DNA from: JBFXAN01 sp050184225
GTDB taxonomy: Bacteria; Chloroflexota; Dehalococcoidia; CAUJGQ01
Direction: 5' to 3'
DNA: 10,367 bases
NCBI GenBank assembly: GCA_050184225.1
Contig: JBFXAN010000212.1
Span: forward strand, 1 to 10,367
Of this stretch, positions 4,397-10,367 are shown piece by piece. Each line of letters starts with the position of its first letter. Positions within the stretch are counted from its first letter, which is position 1. The notes below the pieces were generated by a model that saw nothing but the letters and a program-made list of their open reading frames with translations, was not told where the DNA came from and did not search any database. A program made the position numbers and the translations under genes.

Positions 4397-6724
4397 ATGA
4401 TGACGAGCGCTGTCGAAACGCCAAAGATGGTCGGCTCGCGCGTAAAGCGGCGCGAAGACCCCCGCCTCATTACCGGCCGCGGCACGTATGTGGACGACAT
4501 TGAACTGGTGCGGATGACCCATATGTCGGTCGTCCGGAGCGAGTACGCTCACGCCCGGTTGCTCAGCGTCGATACGAGCGCCGCCCAATCGATGCCGGGC
4601 GTGATCCTGGTGATGACCGCCGATGATGTTGCGATCGCCAGTCTGCCGGGCGTGCCCGTCGATCCGGAAAAGGTGCCCGCGCATCCCGTGCTCGCGAAGG
4701 ATAAGGTCCGCCACGTCGGCGACCCAATCGCCGTCGTCATCGCGGAAACCCGCTATCAGGCGCGCGACGCGGCCGAGGCGATCACGGTCGAATACGATCC
4801 GCTGCCGGCCGTCGTCGATCCGGAACGCGCGTCCGATCCCGATGCCGCTCAGATTCACGACAACATCGAGCGCAACGTCGCGTACTACTGGAATGCCCAG
4901 TCCGGCGACATCGATGCCGCCTTTGCGAATGCGCCGGTGCGGGTGACGCAGAAGATGGTGAGTCAGCGGTTGATGGCTGTGCCGATGGAAGGTCGCGCGA
5001 TCCTCGCCGACTACACGCCGGGTGCGGAGACGCTGACCGTCTGGTACTCCACCCAGATTCCGCATCTCTCAAAGGCCAACTTCTCGGCGCTGATCGGCAT
5101 CCCGGAGCAGAACATCCGCGTGGTCGCGCCGGAGGTCGGCGGCGGCTTCGGTGCGAAACTGGAACTATACGCCGAGGATGTGATGACGATCCTCGCATCG
5201 AAGCAGCTTGGCCGGCCGGTGAAGTGGACGGAGACGCGGTCCGAGAACTTCCAGAACATGACCCAGGGTCGGGGTCAGGTCGCCGAGTATGAAATGGCGG
5301 CCGACCGCGATGGCAAGATCCTCGGCCTGCGGGCGCGGATCATCGCCGACCTCGGCGCCTATCTGCAGGTGTTCACGGCACTGGTGCCGACGTTCTCCGG
5401 ATTGATGGCGCCGGGTATCTATGACATTCAAAACCTCGATCTCCAGATCACCGGTGTCTTCACCAATAAGGTCGCCACCGCCGCTTATCGCGGCGCCGGC
5501 CGGCCGGAGGCGACCTACTACATCGAGCGGATGATGGATGTCCTTGCCGATGAGCTGGGCATCGACCCGGTTGAGGTTCGTCGGCGCAACTTCATCCAAC
5601 CGGAGCAGTTTCCTTATACCACCGCCACCGGCCTGGTCTACGACTCCGGCGACTATGAGAAGACGACGCAGAAGTGCCTGGAGATGATCGGCTACGACGA
5701 GCTTCGTCGCGACCAGGAACGGAAGCGGGCCGAGGGCAAACTGGTCGGGATCGGTATCTCCACCTGGGCGGAGATCTGCGGCTTTGCCCCGTCGGCGGCG
5801 ATGCCCGGCACCGGCGGCTGGGAATACGCTCTGGTCAAGGTGGAACGCACCGGCAAGGTCACGGTGCACACCGGCGCATCGCCGCACGGTCAGGGTCAAG
5901 AGACCAGCTTCGCCCAGGTGGTGGCCGACCAGTTCGGCATCCCGATCGAAGATATCGCCGTGCTCCATGGTGATACCAGCGTCGTCAGTCATGGCGTCGG
6001 CACCTTCGGCAGCCGCGCCGTTGCGGTCGGCGGCGCCGCCGTTTTCAACGCCGCCGTCGAAGTGCGTGAGAAGGTGAAGCAGATCGCCGCCCATATGATG
6101 GACGCGAGTGAGGACGATCTGGAGCTGAGTGGCGGCCAGATCCAGGTGAAAGGCTCGCCGGACCGGGCCAAGGGTTGGGCGGAGGTCGTGGGAGCGGCCT
6201 ACGCGGCAATCGGCCTGCCCGAGGGTATGGAGCCGGGACTCGAAGCAAAGAGCTATTTCGAACCGCCGAACTTCACCTTCCCGTTCGGCACCCATGCGGC
6301 AGTGGTCGAGATCGACCGCGATACCGGCAAGGTGGATCTGGTCCGTTATGTCGCCGTAGACGACTGTGGCACGGTGATCAACCCGCTGCTCGTCGATGGT
6401 CAGGTTCATGGCGGATTGGTCCAGGGCATCGCGCAGGCGCTCACCGAAGAGGTCGTCTATGACGAGAGCGGCCAGCTCTCTTCCGGCACGCTGATGGATT
6501 ATGCGGTACCCACGGCCGATATGTTCCCACGCTTCGAGTCCGCCAACACGGTGACGCCGACGCCGGTAAACCCGCTCGGCGCGAAGGGCATCGGCGAGGC
6601 TGGCACGATCGCCGCCTCCCCAACCGTCGCCAACGCCGTGATCGACGCGCTCTCGCCGCTCGGCATTCGCCACCTCGACATGCCGTACAAGGCGGAAAAG
6701 ATCTGGCGAGCAATTCAGAAGTAG
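4397..6724 (+). CDS. coxL: Form II CODH-like hydroxylase large subunit (Mo-binding)
   Basis: The catalytic subunit, 775 residues, binding the molybdenum-cytosine dinucleotide cofactor. The N-terminal domain opens with GSRVKRREDPRLITGRGTYVDD. GGGFGAK at residues 248-254 is a cofactor-binding loop, AYRGAGR at 363-369 the active-site loop, and KGIGEAG at 730-736 carries Glu734, the counterpart of the catalytic glutamate of xanthine oxidase and CO dehydrogenase. True form I CO dehydrogenases have AYxCSFR with the Cu-binding Cys at this loop; here Cys is absent and the sequence is the form II signature. The S-L-M gene order also fits form II. CO oxidation by form II enzymes is not established, so the substrate is open (CO, an aldehyde or an N-heterocycle). 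The start is set by GGAGGAGG just before ATG-ATG at 4397. A heptamer inverted repeat begins 1 nt after the TAG. Confidence 0.95.
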   Translation: MMTSAVETPKMVGSRVKRREDPRLITGRGTYVDDIELVRMTHMSVVRSEYAHARLLSVDTSAAQSMPGVILVMTADDVAIASLPGVPVDPEKVPAHPVLAKDKVRHVGDPIAVVIAETRYQARDAAEAITVEYDPLPAVVDPERASDPDAAQIHDNIERNVAYYWNAQSGDIDAAFANAPVRVTQKMVSQRLMAVPMEGRAILADYTPGAETLTVWYSTQIPHLSKANFSALIGIPEQNIRVVAPEVGGGFGAKLELYAEDVMTILASKQLGRPVKWTETRSENFQNMTQGRGQVAEYEMAADRDGKILGLRARIIADLGAYLQVFTALVPTFSGLMAPGIYDIQNLDLQITGVFTNKVATAAYRGAGRPEATYYIERMMDVLADELGIDPVEVRRRNFIQPEQFPYTTATGLVYDSGDYEKTTQKCLEMIGYDELRRDQERKRAEGKLVGIGISTWAEICGFAPSAAMPGTGGWEYALVKVERTGKVTVHTGASPHGQGQETSFAQVVADQFGIPIEDIAVLHGDTSVVSHGVGTFGSRAVAVGGAAVFNAAVEVREKVKQIAAHMMDASEDDLELSGGQIQVKGSPDRAKGWAEVVGAAYAAIGLPEGMEPGLEAKSYFEPPNFTFPFGTHAAVVEIDRDTGKVDLVRYVAVDDCGTVINPLLVDGQVHGGLVQGIAQALTEEVVYDESGQLSSGTLMDYAVPTADMFPRFESANTVTPTPVNPLGAKGIGEAGTIAASPTVANAVIDALSPLGIRHLDMPYKAEKIWRAIQK

Positions 6725-6725
6725 G

Positions 6726-6796
6726 GGCAATCGGGAATCGGCAATCGGCAATGGGGATTCGACCTCACCACTGCCGATTGCCGATTGCCGACTGCC
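6726..6796. repeat. Heptamer-built inverted repeat, copy 1 (coxL-coxM gap)
   Basis: The left arm 6726-6753 is four heptamers (GGCAATC, GGGAATC, GGCAATC, GGCAATG). The right arm 6769-6796 is four complementary heptamers (CACTGCC, GATTGCC, GATTGCC, GACTGCC). 25 of 28 positions pair across a 15-nt loop. It occupies nearly all of the coxL-coxM gap, starting 1 nt after the coxL stop and ending 19 nt before the coxM ATG. It is a relative of the copy at 9199-9262. In mRNA it would form a long hairpin inside the cox transcript. Confidence 0.85.
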
Positions 6797-6815
6797 GGCG
6801 ACCGGAGGGAGCCCC

Positions 6816-7682
6816 ATGATTCCAGCCAGCTTTGAGTACGTCGCTCCGGCCTCAGTGGCGGATGCGATCGCGTTGCTCCAGGAACACGGCGAGGAGGCGA
6901 AGATCCTGGCGGGTGGTCACAGCCTGATCCCGCTGATGAAGCTGCGCCTGACCGAGCCGGGTGTGCTGATCGATATCGGCGGCATCGGCGAGCTCGTTGG
7001 CATCAGCCGGAAGAACGGCGGGATCGCGATCGGCGCGCTGACGACGTACACGACGATCGGCGGCGCCGGGGAACTCGATGGTCTCGACGCGCTGACCGAG
7101 GCGGCGCAGGCGGTGGGCGATGTGCAGGTCCGGAACCGGGGAACGATCGGCGGCAGCCTGGCGCACGCCGACCCAGGCGCCGACATGCCCGCCGCCGTCC
7201 TGGCACTGGATGCCGAGATCGTGCTGCGCGGGCCGAGCGGCGAGCGCACCGTGCGCGCCGATGATTTCTTCCAGGGCCTCTTTACGACCGATGTCGGCGA
7301 GGGTGAAGTGATCACGGAGATCCGGGTGTCGCCCAGTCCGGCGCGCACGGGCACCGCCTACGTCAAGTTCCCCAACCCCGCCTCAGGTTACGCGGTCGTC
7401 GGCGTGGCGGCGCGGCTCACGCTGAACGCGGACGGCGCCGTCGATGACGCGCGCATCGCGATTACGGGTGCGGGCGACCACGCCGTCCGGGCGACATCGG
7501 TTGAGGACGCGCTCCGCGGTCAAACCCTGTCCGCCGACCTGATCCAGTCCGCGTCTGCCACCGCGGCGGACGGGATCGATACGCTGGACGACATTCATGC
7601 CTCGGCCGGCTATCGCGCCGAGCTGGCGCGCGTCTTCACGCGGCGGGCGCTGACCAAGGCCCACGAACGCGCCGGCCGTTGA
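6816..7682 (+). CDS. coxM: Form II CODH-like hydroxylase medium subunit (FAD-binding)
   Basis: The flavoprotein subunit, 288 residues, of the CoxM / xanthine dehydrogenase FAD-binding family. The N-terminal FAD domain has AGGHSLIPLMKLRL at residues 32-45 and RNRGTIGGSLAHADPGAD at 107-123; AGGHS and TIGGS are the two FAD-contact motifs of the family. The C-terminal domain from about 175 holds YVKFPNPASGYAVVGVAA and the conserved RxxxT/A-rich end typical of CO dehydrogenase flavoproteins. It accepts electrons from the [2Fe-2S] clusters of CoxS and passes them to the external acceptor. Its length matches the family (about 285). GGAGGG at 6804-6809 precedes the ATG by 6 nt. It is the last gene of the cluster; a hairpin follows 22 bp after the stop. 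The inverted repeat before it might reduce its expression relative to coxL. Confidence 0.95.
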   Translation: MIPASFEYVAPASVADAIALLQEHGEEAKILAGGHSLIPLMKLRLTEPGVLIDIGGIGELVGISRKNGGIAIGALTTYTTIGGAGELDGLDALTEAAQAVGDVQVRNRGTIGGSLAHADPGADMPAAVLALDAEIVLRGPSGERTVRADDFFQGLFTTDVGEGEVITEIRVSPSPARTGTAYVKFPNPASGYAVVGVAARLTLNADGAVDDARIAITGAGDHAVRATSVEDALRGQTLSADLIQSASATAADGIDTLDDIHASAGYRAELARVFTRRALTKAHERAGR

Positions 7683-7704
7683 GCAACGCCGGCCGGAGCC
7701 TCGA

Positions 7705-7733
7705 ACGGGCGGACGCCGAACGCATCCGCCCGT
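7705..7733 (+). terminator. Probable terminator after coxM
   Basis: ACGGGCGGA (7705-7713) and TCCGCCCGT (7725-7733) form an exact 9-bp stem with an 11-nt loop, 22 bp after the coxM stop. The following bases are CTGTGG rather than a T-run, so termination strength is uncertain. Its position at the end of the operon is the main support. Confidence 0.5.
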
Positions 7734-7865
7734 CTGTGGCATCGGGCGGCACCGCGCGCCGCGACAAATCCCGCATCAGCCCGCATCCGTACAGCAGATA
7801 GCAGGCACAACGACGCAGATCAGGCGACGATGTATCGAAGCCTGATGCTTGGCCGCGCGTTCGGA

Positions 7866-7895
7866 TTACCGAGCGTCATCCCGCCATGCTAGAGT
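7866..7895 (+). promoter_or_regulatory. Candidate promoter of ctpA
   Basis: The extended -10 TGC-TAGAGT (7887-7895) lies 53 bp before the ctpA ATG. The -35 is poor (TTACCG at 7866-7871, 18-bp spacing). The similarity of the -10 to those before coxG and the small membrane gene is the main argument. Confidence 0.35.
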
Positions 7896-7948
7896 GAAGT
7901 GAGGGCGCTGCGTTCCGTCAACGCCGCGCGACGCATGCGGAGTACCAC

Positions 7949-9190
7949 ATGATGGAGAAGGCCGTACGCTGGTCGATTATCGGTCTCATGGTCGTGTTGA
8001 TCGTGGGCCTATCATTTTCCCTTGGTTTTGTCCTGCGCATGGCCTTCGAAGAAGACGAGGGCGGCACGACCACTGCCCGGCTCACCACCGCGGTCGGCGA
8101 GGAAGAGCCGGAGTTTGCGGTCCTGGGCGAGATCTATCGAGCCCTGCGCGATAACTATGTTGATCCGGCCGCGATCGACGGTGAGTTGCTTCGCACCGGC
8201 GCGATCAACGGGCTGATCAACGCGGTGGGCGACACCCACCAGGTCTATCTCTCGAAGGAAGACCGCCAGTTCGGCGACACCGATTTGAACGGAGAGTTCG
8301 AGGGGATCGGCGCGACGGTCGATCAGCGTGGCGGCGAGATCGTGATCGCCCAGCCGTTCGAGGGATCGCCGGCGAAGAAGGCCGGTATCCGCCCCGGCGA
8401 CGCCATCCTCGAAGTCAACGGCGAATCGACGAGGGGCTGGACCACGCACGAAGCGGTCGGCCGGATTCGTGGCGAACGTGGCACGGAAGTGCGGCTCAAG
8501 GTGCGCCATGTCGATGGGGTCACCGAAGACCTCGTCGTCGTCCGCGACCAGATTCTCCTCCCCAGCGTCAAGGTCGACGTGGCTGAGGACGCCCAGGGCA
8601 ACGACGTGCCTGAGCTGGGCTATATCCGGATCGAGCAGTTCACGCGCCGGACACCCGAGGAACTGGAAGAGGCGTTGCAGGACGTGCAGGCGAAGGGACA
8701 GAAGGGGCTGATCCTCGATCTGCGCAATAATCCTGGCGGCCTGGTGTCCGCCTGCGATGCGGTTGCCAGCCAGTTCATGCCGAGCCGGAAGACGATCTTC
8801 ATCGAACAGCGGCGCGACGGCGACGAGCAGCAACACCTTACCCGAGGCGGCGGGCTGGCTACTGAAATCCCGATGACGGTGTTGATCAATCACAACAGCG
8901 CCAGTTGTTCGGAGATCATCGCCGGTTCGCTCCGAGACAACGATCGAGCGACGCTGATCGGCGAGACGTCGCTCGGCAAAGGCACCGTCAATACATTCGT
9001 CGATCTCAAGAACGACGGCGGCGCCGTCTACGTGACGATTGGTCGGTTCCTCACACCGAATCGTGATGTGATCGAAGGCCGTGGCGTGAAGCCAACAATC
9101 GAGGCGCGGGCGGGCGACAACGAGGATCCACTGAGCTACTACAACGGCGTCATGCACCGCGCCGTGGACTTCCTGCGAAACGGCAGCTAG
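7949..9190 (+). CDS. ctpA: S41 family C-terminal processing peptidase, membrane-anchored
   Basis: A 413-residue serine protease of the CtpA/Prc family. Residues 8-33 are one hydrophobic segment (uncleaved anchor or signal peptide), so the enzyme acts outside the cytoplasmic membrane. A short helical region follows (about 52-110). The PDZ domain runs from about 115 to 195 (EGIGATVDQRGGEIVIAQPF, then AGIRPGDAILEVNG). The S41 core from about 220 to 395 includes GYIRIEQF, LILDLRNNPGG at 254-264, NSASCSEI with Ser319 as probable nucleophile, and GETSLGKG with Lys344. The Ser-to-Lys distance of 25 matches Ser372/Lys397 of the algal D1 processing protease. The residue after the nucleophile is Cys320 where Ala is usual. 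GGAG at 7939-7942 supports the ATG at 7949; the adjacent ATG at 7952 is equally possible. It cleaves proteins from their C-termini. smpB follows in the same direction after 93 bp. Confidence 0.93.
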   Translation: MMEKAVRWSIIGLMVVLIVGLSFSLGFVLRMAFEEDEGGTTTARLTTAVGEEEPEFAVLGEIYRALRDNYVDPAAIDGELLRTGAINGLINAVGDTHQVYLSKEDRQFGDTDLNGEFEGIGATVDQRGGEIVIAQPFEGSPAKKAGIRPGDAILEVNGESTRGWTTHEAVGRIRGERGTEVRLKVRHVDGVTEDLVVVRDQILLPSVKVDVAEDAQGNDVPELGYIRIEQFTRRTPEELEEALQDVQAKGQKGLILDLRNNPGGLVSACDAVASQFMPSRKTIFIEQRRDGDEQQHLTRGGGLATEIPMTVLINHNSASCSEIIAGSLRDNDRATLIGETSLGKGTVNTFVDLKNDGGAVYVTIGRFLTPNRDVIEGRGVKPTIEARAGDNEDPLSYYNGVMHRAVDFLRNGS

Positions 9191-9198
9191 AGATCACC

Positions 9199-9262
9199 GG
9201 CAATGGGCAATCGGCAATGGGCAATGGTGGGCACGGAACCCTACTGCCGATTGCCGATTGCC
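9199..9262. repeat. Heptamer-built inverted repeat, copy 2 (ctpA-smpB gap)
   Basis: Four tandem GGCAAT(G/C) heptamers fill 9199-9226. The right arm 9240-9262 is CCTACTGCC followed by two GATTGCC. Pairing of 9199-9221 with 9240-9262 is 20 of 23. It has the same design, orientation and placement as copy 1: between a stop codon (8 nt after ctpA) and a ribosome site (21 nt before the smpB start). Confidence 0.85.
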
Positions 9263-9283
9263 GCGCGAACGGAGTGAGCGCCT

Positions 9284-9739
9284 GTGCCTGAAGGCGAAAA
9301 GACGGTTGCGGTCAATCGCAAGGCGGGATTCGACTACGAGTTCCTGGAGCGATATGAGGCCGGGCTGGAGCTGACCGGAACCGAGATCAAGTCGATCCGC
9401 GAGGGGAAGGTCAATCTCCGCGACGCCTTCGCACGCATCCAGAACGGCGAGATGTGGCTGCATAACCTCCACATCGCCGAGTACCCGGCGGCCAGCCGGT
9501 TCAATCACGAGCCGACCCGGACCCGCAAGCTCCTGCTCCACAAGGATGAAATTGCCCATCTCGCCGGCGCGCTCGAACAGCGCGGCCTCACGTTGATCGC
9601 CACGCGCCTCTATCTCAAGCGAGGCCGGGCCAAGGTTGAATTGGCAGTGGGGCGGGGACGCAAGAGTTATGACAAGCGTGCGGTGATCGCCGAGCGGGAC
9701 GCGAACCGGGCGATCCAGCGTGCGATCCGGCAGCGGTGA
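9284..9739 (+). CDS. smpB: SsrA (tmRNA)-binding protein SmpB
   Basis: A 151-residue partner of tmRNA in trans-translation; it carries tmRNA to stalled ribosomes and lets the tagged protein be released. The family pattern is complete: VAVNRKAGFDYEFLERYEAG at residues 8-27, LTGTEIKSIREGKVNL at 30-45, GEMWLHNLHIAEY at 55-67, RTRKLLLHKDEI at 79-90, RLYLKRGRAKVELAVGRG at 108-125, and KSYDKR at 127-132, followed by the basic C-terminal tail that becomes helical in the mRNA channel. The common LVPLRLY is LIATRLY here. The start is GTG at 9284, with GGAGTGAG at 9271-9278 as ribosome site. The stop lies 1 nt before a long inverted repeat. I looked for the ssrA gene in the flanks and did not recognise it. 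Confidence 0.97.
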   Translation: MPEGEKTVAVNRKAGFDYEFLERYEAGLELTGTEIKSIREGKVNLRDAFARIQNGEMWLHNLHIAEYPAASRFNHEPTRTRKLLLHKDEIAHLAGALEQRGLTLIATRLYLKRGRAKVELAVGRGRKSYDKRAVIAERDANRAIQRAIRQR

Positions 9740-9740
9740 G

Positions 9741-9919
9741 GGACCCCTCCCCCGGCCCCTCCCCCCGCTGACGCGCGGAGAGGGGTGCCTCAGCGGCACA
9801 GCGATGCCAGCTTTGACTTCGCAGCGGTCTGCCTCTTGCTCGGTTGACGTTGGCACCCCAGATCCGGCGAGGCACCCCTCTCCGCGCGTCAGCGGGGGGA
9901 GGGGCCGGGGGAGGGGTCC
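9741..9919. repeat. 51-bp perfect inverted repeat with 77-bp centre
   Basis: The arms 9741-9791 and 9869-9919 are exact reverse complements over 51 bp, and pairing stops at both ends. Each arm contains its own imperfect hairpin (CCCCTC ... GAGGGG around CCGC ... GCGG). The unit therefore looks like two short palindromic repeat elements in opposite orientation, as in REP/BIME elements. The 77-bp centre (9792-9868) holds no gene. No target duplication is visible at the ends, which speaks against a simple MITE. It lies between convergent genes and could terminate transcription from both sides. Confidence 0.9.
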
Positions 9920-9922
9920 GGT

Positions 9923-10367
9923 TTACCCTTCTTCCTCGACCGTCGGCCGGAGTCCGAGCAACAGGCCGGCGCCGTAGATCACGCCGCCGAGGATGAGGCC
10001 GGCGACGAACGTCTGAATCCCAGCACCGAAGTCGTCAAGGGCGATGCCGACGATGATCGCACCGATCACCGAGAGGACCAGCACATAGAGGCCCATCGCC
10101 GCCGTCACTGAGATCGCCGGGCGCTCACTCGTCAGTTGCTGAACGGCGGCGGCTTCCGCCTCTTCTTCCTCGGTCCTGGGTGGATGCGCGAGCACGCCCG
10201 CTAGCCCGGTGATCAAGAAGAAGCCCCCGGCGGCGATACCGGCGATCAGAGCCAGTTCCAAGCCGCGGTCTTCCGTGTGGAACTCTCGAACGGCGATCAC
10301 CGAGCTGACCAGCACGATGATGCCGAGGACCAGGCTGATGCGAAACAGTGCGCGAGTGTAGATCGGA
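9923..10367 (-). CDS. Multi-pass membrane protein, 5' end outside the window
   Basis: A protein I cannot name, read to the window edge without a stop. A GTG at 10315 could be called as start, but the frame stays open above it and encodes TRALFRISLVLGIIVLVSSV. That is one continuous hydrophobic helix the GTG would cut, so the real start lies beyond 10367. Visible parts, in order: helix 1 (FRISLVLGIIVLVSSVIAV), helix 2 (LALIAGIAAGGFFLITGLAGVL), an acidic linker (RTEEEEAEAAAVQQ), helix 3 (AAMGLYVLVLSVIGAIIVGIAL), helix 4 (FVAGLILGGVIYGAGLLLGL) and a short acidic tail ending EEEG. At least four membrane spans. The stop is 3 bp from the long inverted repeat. It converges with smpB and is not functionally linked to it by anything visible. 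Confidence 0.7.
   Translation of the reverse strand, partial: PIYTRALFRISLVLGIIVLVSSVIAVREFHTEDRGLELALIAGIAAGGFFLITGLAGVLAHPPRTEEEEAEAAAVQQLTSERPAISVTAAMGLYVLVLSVIGAIIVGIALDDFGAGIQTFVAGLILGGVIYGAGLLLGLRPTVEEEG

Noticed and set aside
6726..6796. A CRISPR array in the repeated heptamers
   Set aside because: The units are 7 bp, tandem without spacers, and inverted around one loop.
5165..6817. A 550-codon open frame antisense to coxL and reaching into the heptamer repeat
   Set aside because: It mirrors the third-position GC bias of coxL, has no ribosome site or domain, and its N-terminus is translated repeat DNA.
8012..9157. A 381-codon open frame antisense to ctpA
   Set aside because: It is a shadow frame of a clear S41 peptidase gene with no recognisable domain.
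9741..9919. A MITE with terminal inverted repeats
   Set aside because: No target-site duplication is visible at the ends and the 77-bp centre has no transposon feature; a REP-type pair fits better, though a MITE is not excluded.
9740..9922. The tmRNA gene ssrA next to smpB
   Set aside because: The stretch is consumed by the inverted repeat and shows no tRNA-like ends with a CCA or tag-coding frame.
9720..9977. Open frames on both strands across the 51-bp inverted repeat
   Set aside because: Their peptides are Arg/Gly/Pro-rich translations of the repeat arms and overlap the smpB and membrane gene ends.

Overview
The window is a GC-rich bacterial chromosomal segment. Its core is a four-gene cluster (coxG, coxS, coxL, coxM, about 3222-7682, plus strand) for a molybdenum hydroxylase of the carbon monoxide dehydrogenase / xanthine oxidase family. 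Strong GGAGG-type ribosome sites, GTG alternative starts and two families of short GC-rich intergenic repeats fit a high-GC Chloroflexota such as the Thermomicrobia/Sphaerobacter group. That placement is an inference; no rRNA or other decisive phylogenetic marker is present.

Layout. 156-515 (+): a small VOC-superfamily protein. 568-1404 (-) and 1509-2228 (-): a short-chain dehydrogenase and an upstream TetR regulator, probably a co-oriented regulator/enzyme pair convergent with the VOC gene. 2229-2748: a 520-bp non-coding stretch, visibly AT-richer than its surroundings and containing several dyads, including a perfect 24-bp palindrome. 2749-2976 (+): a 75-residue membrane protein of unknown function. 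2977-3221: a perfect hairpin, then a near-consensus promoter (TTGACA, 16 bp, TGC-TAGGAT) that starts the cox cluster. 7683-7948: a terminator-like hairpin and a candidate promoter. 7949-9190 (+): a membrane-anchored S41 C-terminal processing protease. 9284-9739 (+): SmpB of trans-translation. 9923 to the window end (-): a multi-spanning membrane protein whose start lies outside the window.

How the genes work together. CoxL (Mo site), CoxS (two [2Fe-2S] clusters) and CoxM (FAD) are the three subunits of one hydroxylase, and CoxG is an SRPBCC accessory protein. The CoxL active-site loop reads AYRGAGR, not the Cys-containing AYxCSFR of true aerobic CO dehydrogenases, and the gene order is S-L-M. 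Both mark a form II enzyme whose substrate is not established, so the usual 'carbon monoxide dehydrogenase' label would overstate what is known. No maturation genes (coxD/E/F type) lie in the window. CtpA and SmpB both deal with protein C-termini and may be linked by quality control.

The most unusual DNA structures are intergenic. Two copies of a heptamer-built inverted repeat (GGCAATS units) each sit between a stop codon and the next gene's ribosome site. A 51-bp perfect inverted repeat fills almost exactly the gap between the convergent stops of smpB and the last gene. I found no CRISPR array, transposase, tRNA, rRNA or clear prophage signal, and no evidence of a wholly new multi-gene system.
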